From the NCBI GenBank assembly GCA_037013495.1, contig CM072807.1, forward strand, positions 35,336,802 to 35,400,801: 64,000 nt of DNA. The letters run 5' to 3'. The position numbers and the translations under genes are program-made. The notes under the pieces are model-generated. The model did no database searches. It was not told where the DNA came from and saw only the letters and a program-made list of their open reading frames with translations. Positions within the stretch are counted from its first letter, which is position 1. Every line of letters begins with the position of its first letter. Source of the DNA: Hippophae tibetana (taxonomy: Eukaryota > Streptophyta > Magnoliopsida > Rosales > Elaeagnaceae). Positions 59,201-64,000 of this stretch are shown piece by piece.

Positions 59201-61181
59201 TGTTTGCAGGCCCCTGATGTTCATAAAGCTGCATGGGATCTTTTAAAGGTGATTTTTGTTACACTGAAATGATCCTGTGTCAAATTTTATTGCCTTTATA
59301 TAGTTATGATTCAAGATGGTTTGTTTTCTTTGTTGATTATCTGAACATTGTTTTATTTTAGGGTGCGGATGGTGTTCTAGTTCCTGGAGGTTTTGGTGAT
59401 AGAGGAGTACAAGGGAAAATTCGTGCAGCAAAGTATGCTAGAGAGAATGAAGTTCCTTTCCTTGGAATATGCCTTGGAATGCAAATTGCTGTCATTGAGT
59501 TTGCACGATCTGTTCTTAAATTGCATGATGCTAACAGCACTGAATTTGATCCCGAAACTCCAAGTCCTTGTGTAATATTTTTGCCAGAGGTATTCAATCA
59601 TTTATTTTTTGACCTCCCATACCGATTCTTTTTAGGTTAATGTGGTTATGACCTAAGTGAATTGTGTTTTTCATACTAGGGTTCTAAAACACATATGGGA
59701 GGAACTATGCGTCTGGGATCAAGGAGAACCTACTTCAAGGTTTCTGACTGCAAATCTACTAAATTGTGAGGACTTTTAACTGATGTACTTTGACATATTC
59801 TTTTAGGTTTAGAGCCTGTTTGAATGCGTTGTTATAATATAGAAGCCCTTTATTTACACATACTTTTGAAAAAGCAATATTTTTCATAACCAGTTATATT
59901 ACAAGAATTTCGAATCCAAATGCATTCTGAAACACAAAATGATGCTTCTATTCAATGCATCTGCTTCACAGCATACTTTTGCTCCTATGGTTGTGATCGA
60001 TTCATAGCTATGGTTGTATTTGTTGAAACCTTGCAGTACATTGTTCTCTAATTGACCATGCAGTTTGGGTTTATCTTTCAGGTATGGCGGTGTAACTTAT
60101 GTTGATGAACGACACCGACACAGATACGAGGTAAATTTTGTTCAATTGTCAGCTTATATCAAATGCTATTATGATAAAAATAGTATGCTTTATACTATAT
60201 GATGTTAGTTGAACAGCCATTTGAGAAAATTGACATATTGTGTAGGTCAATCCTGAGATGATATCACAACTTGAAAATGCGGGTTTATCATTTGTGGGCA
60301 GAGATGAGACAGGGTGGCGGATGGAGGTAACTACTGGCTAATAGACAACGAGGCCATCCCATGTATAAAGCACCCATGTATTTGTGCATTTAATTATATC
60401 ATTCAATATTCCCTTTGCATAATAAGCATTTTCACGGCGTAATGACATGCAGATAGTTGAGCTTCCTAATCATCCATACTTCATTGGAGCTCAATTTCAT
60501 CCTGAATTTAAGTCAAGACCAGGAAAACCTTCTCCATTGTTTTTAGGTATTGTTTTCTTTCTTTTGATTTATGGTTTTAGATCATGAGCCACATCTTATC
60601 TTAATTCAAAAATTTGTTAGAGGATATGTCATCTTTGAAAAAGAAGATAATAGAAGAGAAGGGAGTGAAAGATAAATTCACTATGGGGTTATACTTATAT
60701 GTCAGCAATCAACTTTACATGGTTGTCTTAGCAAAAATGTGCATATTACCGTTAACTTTGGAGTGAAGTATTGATGAAGGTTCTTCCTTTTGTATATGAA
60801 TGGTGCTGAGGAAATATACAATTTTTAAGAGGTGGGAGGGTTAGAGAGAGGGTTGTTTTGAGAAGGTAGCAGATGAAGTGGCTGATTTTTAAATTTTATT
60901 CCTTTACAGGACTTATAGCAGCAGCATGTGGTAACATGGAGAAAGTGGTGCAGAACAACGGCCAAATGGAGAAAGTGTTGCATTACAACAATGGCCACAT
61001 GGAGAAAGTGGTGCAGAACAACGGTCACACTGAAAAAGTGCTGCGGAACAATGGCCACGTGATCAAGTCAATGAACAATGGGCAACCAATGTTAAAAACA
61101 CACCAAAATGGAAACGCCTTAAAGCCTTCAAATGGATTGGTGAATGGTGTATATAGCAATGGTAATGGTGTGCATTGGTGA
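53260..61181 (+). CDS. CTPS: CTP synthase (glutamine-hydrolysing), 21 coding exons
   Basis: Converts UTP to CTP using ATP and glutamine in the cytosol. Exons: 53260-53377, 53954-54033, 54188-54274, 54398-54448, 54537-54654, 54733-54789, 54880-54944, 55071-55154, 55239-55289, 55383-55445, 55543-55589, 55747-55816, 55906-55968, 59054-59143, 59210-59248, 59362-59589, 59680-59765, 60082-60130, 60246-60326, 60453-60546, 60910-61181. All introns are GT..AG, no stop or frame break, 630 residues. Synthetase domain: [18 protein letters not shown]-loop (8-17), Mg-binding Asp70 (VDLDLG) and Glu146 ([12 protein letters not shown]). Glutaminase domain: PGGFGDRG (369-376), Cys398 in GICLGMQ, His525 and Glu527 in QFHPEF. 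The family is usually about 545-600 residues; the surplus is a repeat-bearing tail after residue 548. Intron 13 (3.1 kb) carries two transposon insertions. Confidence 0.97.
56080..56677. mobile_element. Foldback / MITE-like element in CTP synthase intron 13
   Basis: The two halves are inverted copies of each other almost to the centre (about 56379). The outer arms around 56098-56178 and 56577-56660 share AAGTGTTTTTAAGTCYCTTT and CTTTGTTTAGGC. The inner parts share 'taaatataac(g/a)gaa.aac' and 'tttttcgatagacatata' / 'ttttttgatagatatata'. Outer ends are GAAAAGGGT and (complement) GGGTGAAG. Candidate 9-bp target duplication TATTTTAGA (56071-56079) / TATTTTATA (56678-56686), 8 of 9 matching, the length typical of Mutator-like elements. 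No transposase. Confidence 0.65.
56863..56875. repeat. Target-site duplication, left copy, of the intronic LINE
   Basis: TATCGAGACATGT, identical to 58562-58574. Extending two bases outward gives 14 of 15 matches. A 13-15 bp duplication next to a poly-A/T tail is the signature of target-primed reverse transcription. Confidence 0.85.
56876..58559 (-). mobile_element. L1-type LINE copy lacking ORF2, in CTP synthase intron 13
   Basis: About 1.68 kb between two 13-bp direct repeats, antisense to the gene. The + strand left end is T-rich (TTTCTTTTTTTGG), i.e. the element's A-rich 3' tail, preceded on the minus strand by the LINE 3'-end phrase GGTTTTAATAAAATTGTTAC. It contains an ORF1 remnant (57441-58341) but no reverse transcriptase/endonuclease ORF2, so it is internally deleted or a non-autonomous derivative. 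About 500 bp of 3' UTR-like sequence follows ORF1. Confidence 0.8.
57441..58341 (-). pseudogene. LINE ORF1 pseudogene (DUF4283-like domain plus CCHC knuckle)
   Basis: From ATG at 58341 it reads [20 protein letters not shown], then after stops and frameshifts [35 protein letters not shown] with GLTFNSTP after it, and [20 protein letters not shown]. These match plant L1 ORF1 ('F.F.f....r.rvl...PWsFdn.lL.l.r...g..ps.l.f...pfWvqi.dLP'). Then [14 protein letters not shown], a CX2CX4H knuckle whose last Cys codon has become a TGA stop, and QYGEWL, the usual 'qYG.WLRa' sequel. It acts as the RNA-binding protein in active LINEs; here it is broken. Confidence 0.8.
58562..58574. repeat. Target-site duplication, right copy, of the intronic LINE
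   Basis: TATCGAGACATGT, identical to 56863-56875. Confidence 0.85.
60936..61085 (+). repeat. In-frame 30/33-bp tandem repeat in the last CTP synthase exon
   Basis: Units start at 60936, 60966, 60999, 61029 and 61059, coding [41 protein letters not shown] and a weaker VIKSMNNGQ. All keep frame and the core EKV(V/L)xNNG. The unit spacing is 30, 33, 30 and 30 bp. The rest of the tail continues with scattered NG dipeptides. Confidence 0.9.
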
Positions 61182-64000
61182 TGAAGTGGTTTCGTTGTAG
61201 TGCCCTTCAAAAAGGAAGGGGGCTTATGGTAGCCATAGGTTGTGTGTGTATAGCTTTTGAGTTTGGGTAGCAGGGTAGGTGGTGTAGCTCTTAAGTACAT
61301 GTCTTAAGGATGAAGCTGGATTTTGAGTCTTTGAAAGACACAGCTTGTTTTTCCCAGAAGATTTGGACTCTCTTTTCCACACTTTAACAAGCTTTTAAGA
61401 GATCAATTATTCAAGTCATTTTATTTGTATCATTAGGATACTATTTATTTAACTTTTATAAGGTACATAAGTCATGGATTTTTAAAATTTAAAAATTGAG
61501 TTACTTATGTTTCTTCACTTATAAAAGTTATTAAAATGTTAAAAATAATATAAATAGAATGACTTTTAGAATAATTTTTATTTTTGAACCAAAACACGTG
61601 AGGGTGTTTATTTTGGGCCGTTGAGCCTTTGAAAAGAAAACGTTAATCACAATTATATTTTGTTTGAGAGAATCAGTTGTTTTATTTGACATAGTAAAGT
61701 TATTATGTACTACAAGACGGTCATATCTGATTAAGCATCTTTGGAGACCAGTATACACATTTATTTATTTTAAATCCTTCATTACGGAAACACTATTTAC
61801 CATTTTTGATACTTAAAATTTCGAGTAAAAGGTCTTGAAATAATATTTTTTGGAGTGGCCGTACATGTAGTTATTGTAAAAGTGATACTCCCGTTATTTA
61901 TTCTAAGTGAATAATATTTGCCAAATGTTGATGAAAAAATGAAAAAGCAAACTTTGATATGAGAAAATGAAAAGCAAACTTTGTATTTGTTCGGCTAGTT
62001 TTTAGTAACTGGAGAATTAAACTCTAACAGAAATAAAAAGAAAAGAAAAAACAAGTATGAGGCCTAAATGTACCGTATATATCCAAATGAAATCATTTTT
62101 TTTTAGTTCCTTCCAAAGTCTATATTGGAATATTCAATGGCTCATTTTTGAGTTCATTCCAAAGCCTAGGAAGGAGCATATAGACAACATCCAATTTTTA
62201 ATCAATCTAATTATATATAAGGATTTTTAATTTAAAATCGATTTAATCATGTAATTAATTAAATTCAATTTAAATCCGAATAAATCGGATTTTTAGATCG
62301 AATAAATTTAACTGAAAAATTGTATATAAATTATTATTATAGATAAAATAATATATATATATATATATGATATTTTAATTTTAAATTAGTTATTTTTAAT
62401 AAAATTTATTACTTTGTAGCTATAACATAAATAATTAAAAAAATAAAAAATATATTTGAAAATTTATTAAATTATTATACGATCAATTTTTAGAATAATA
62501 TTCTGAAATAATCTTACTATCTTTATTCTGATCTTTTTCCCTTGCATTTTTTTTCTTCTTAAAATATCAACTTTACCCTTAGTAATAGATTAGGGTTTCA
62601 CTAAATTATTTACTTCTCCTATCAGATTGTTCGTTTATCATTTCCCTCCCTCTCGAACACTCTCTTGGGAGACACATGTTGCCGGCAATGATTTCTCCGA
62701 CTACACTCCAATTTTAATCTCGCTTGCCGCCCTGGCTGGCCATTTTTGTTTCAACGATGACATCAAGGAAGTGCGACGAGTGTTGATGAAGACGAATAGG
62801 TGTCGATTAAATCTATAGAAGCATCTATCACTTTTTGTGCACGATGACGCCATTATTGTATATTGAAGTTTGAACTCGACCATTCTGTTTCTAATGGCGG
62901 TTTCATCTCCCCCTTCTCTATGATGGTTCTATTATTGTCTGATATATTTTTCCCTTGATTTAAATCTTACCCTTTCTTTGTTACTGGATTTTGGAAGTTT
63001 GAGAGTATCTTATAGATAGAAAAGAATAACAATATATTGATAGGAATATCCAGAAAAGTCAACTACATATTCATTTGAGGTGGAAAATGGATGTATATAT
63101 GGACAAACTTTATTTGCAAATGATGGTATTCAAAGGGGTGAAAAAACTTATCAGTTCAATAATTTTTAATTTTTCTAATTTTTATTTTGTATTTGACGAT
63201 TCTTTACAATTTTTTGAGTTTCATCCATCAAACATGAGCCAAATGAAATTCGTCTAATATTCCTGTCAAATTAAAAGTTTCTATACACTGCATATCAAGT
63301 TTGGCTTCAGAAAAGCGAGATTAGATCGCCAGTTGGACTATACAGTCAAGTTTTACATGTTTCCAACTCCGTTATGGTATATCGAAATGAATTTTAGCAA
63401 AGTCGAGTGTCTTTACATTTTCTTTATGACTAGTACGATAGTGCACAATTCAGCCTGGTGGGTTGGGATGAAATCTGGCGAGAGTTATTATGAGTTTGCC
63501 ACGTATTCAATAAGCCAGTGATCTTATCACCAATAAACATGTCGGATAAAAATTGTCTAATTTAATTATACATATATTTAACTCGACTTGGGACGATTAG
63601 ATTTACTAATGGATTAAAATCTACCTAGTTAAAAAAATGTCTAAATTAATTAGAAATGTATCCTATTTGACTCAATTTATCAAAATTTAATTAATTTGAT
63701 AATTATATAGTTTTGTTAGATATGTGTTTAACTCGGTTTGAATTAATCAAGTTACTAATCAATCAAACTTTAGTTAATTAGACATTCAATTTTGGTTGAT
63801 TCAATTGAAAATATGTCTAGTTAAAATTCAATTATAATAGGTTAAAGAAAATTAAAGACATTATTGTCACAATGTGTAAGAAGTCAATTAAGGAGGGATC
63901 AAATCTAAATTTTGATTAATATAAGAGTTCATCTCAACATATAACCTATATTTTTATTGTTTAAATTAAAATAATAATTTAATATGATTATAATATATAT
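61182..64000. other. 3' UTR of CTP synthase and downstream intergenic DNA
   Basis: The first 200-300 bases are probably 3' UTR. Beyond that no gene is recognisable. There is a TA microsatellite (about 62350-62368). An open frame at 62627-62818 in a locally GC-richer stretch (62620-62900) gives a 63-residue peptide I cannot assign; it lacks an ATG at its start. The last 500 bases are AT-rich and featureless. Confidence 0.5.

Noticed and set aside
62627..62818. 63-codon frame in a GC-richer patch downstream of CTP synthase
   Set aside because: No ATG at its start, no recognisable motif, no splice-linked continuation found. It could be a first exon of an unrecognised gene, but I cannot support it.

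Overview
The window is nuclear DNA of a flowering plant, most likely a eudicot. It is AT-rich, its genes have many introns with GT/AG borders and AT-rich introns, and it holds several plant-type LTR retrotransposon families (Ty3/gypsy Athila/Tat-like, a Del/Tekay-type chromovirus, Ty1/copia including a Sirevirus-like family) and a plant L1-type LINE. I cannot name the species.

Layout. About 1-42.4 kb is a graveyard of nested and recombined LTR retrotransposons; no intact gag-pol frame survives. The most frequent family has 1.7-1.9 kb LTRs starting TGATGA and ending TCATCA, with a primer-binding site resembling the 3' end of tRNA-Asp. Its copies lie at 3575-5294 (-), 9144-11080 (-, a solo LTR with a 5-bp target duplication, sitting inside a chromovirus gag zinc knuckle), 14681-16447 (+), 20165-24007 (+, split by a nested insertion) and 34809-36709 (+). 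A more diverged relative is at 26614-28130. The pair 14681-16447 / 20165-24007 bounds a 3.7 kb internal region with no coding capacity, so it looks like a large non-autonomous derivative. The copy at 34809 is followed by a decayed Athila-type reverse transcriptase/RNase H/integrase (37634-40002) whose RT has lost its active-site segment. A second family with Sirevirus-like LTRs is at 6065-7837, 24013-25261 (-) and 31320-31660. A copia-like LTR with a dense cluster of CGATCGA-type palindromes lies near 41.0-42.4 kb.

Two host genes, both on the + strand, fill the right third. The first (44187-48964, 8 coding exons, 355 aa) encodes a SAM-dependent methyltransferase-fold protein related to spermidine synthases, with a plastid-transit-like N-terminus. 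The second (53260-61181, 21 coding exons, 630 aa) is CTP synthase, the last step of de novo CTP synthesis, with all the key synthetase and glutaminase residues and an unusual C-terminal tail of Asn-Asn-Gly repeats. Its 3.1 kb intron 13 was enlarged by two transposon insertions, a foldback MITE-like element and an L1-type LINE copy, each with a recognisable target duplication. All exon junctions were read by eye and keep frame throughout.

42.4-44.2, 49-52.8 and 61.2-64 kb are intergenic, without recognisable genes. I saw no tRNA, rRNA or CRISPR and no undescribed multi-gene system. The most unusual signals are tandem duplications across LTR/primer-site junctions in two elements, a CpG-dense bZIP-site-bearing U3 in the solo LTR, the palindrome cluster at 42 kb, the foldback in the CTP synthase intron, and the CTP synthase tail repeat.
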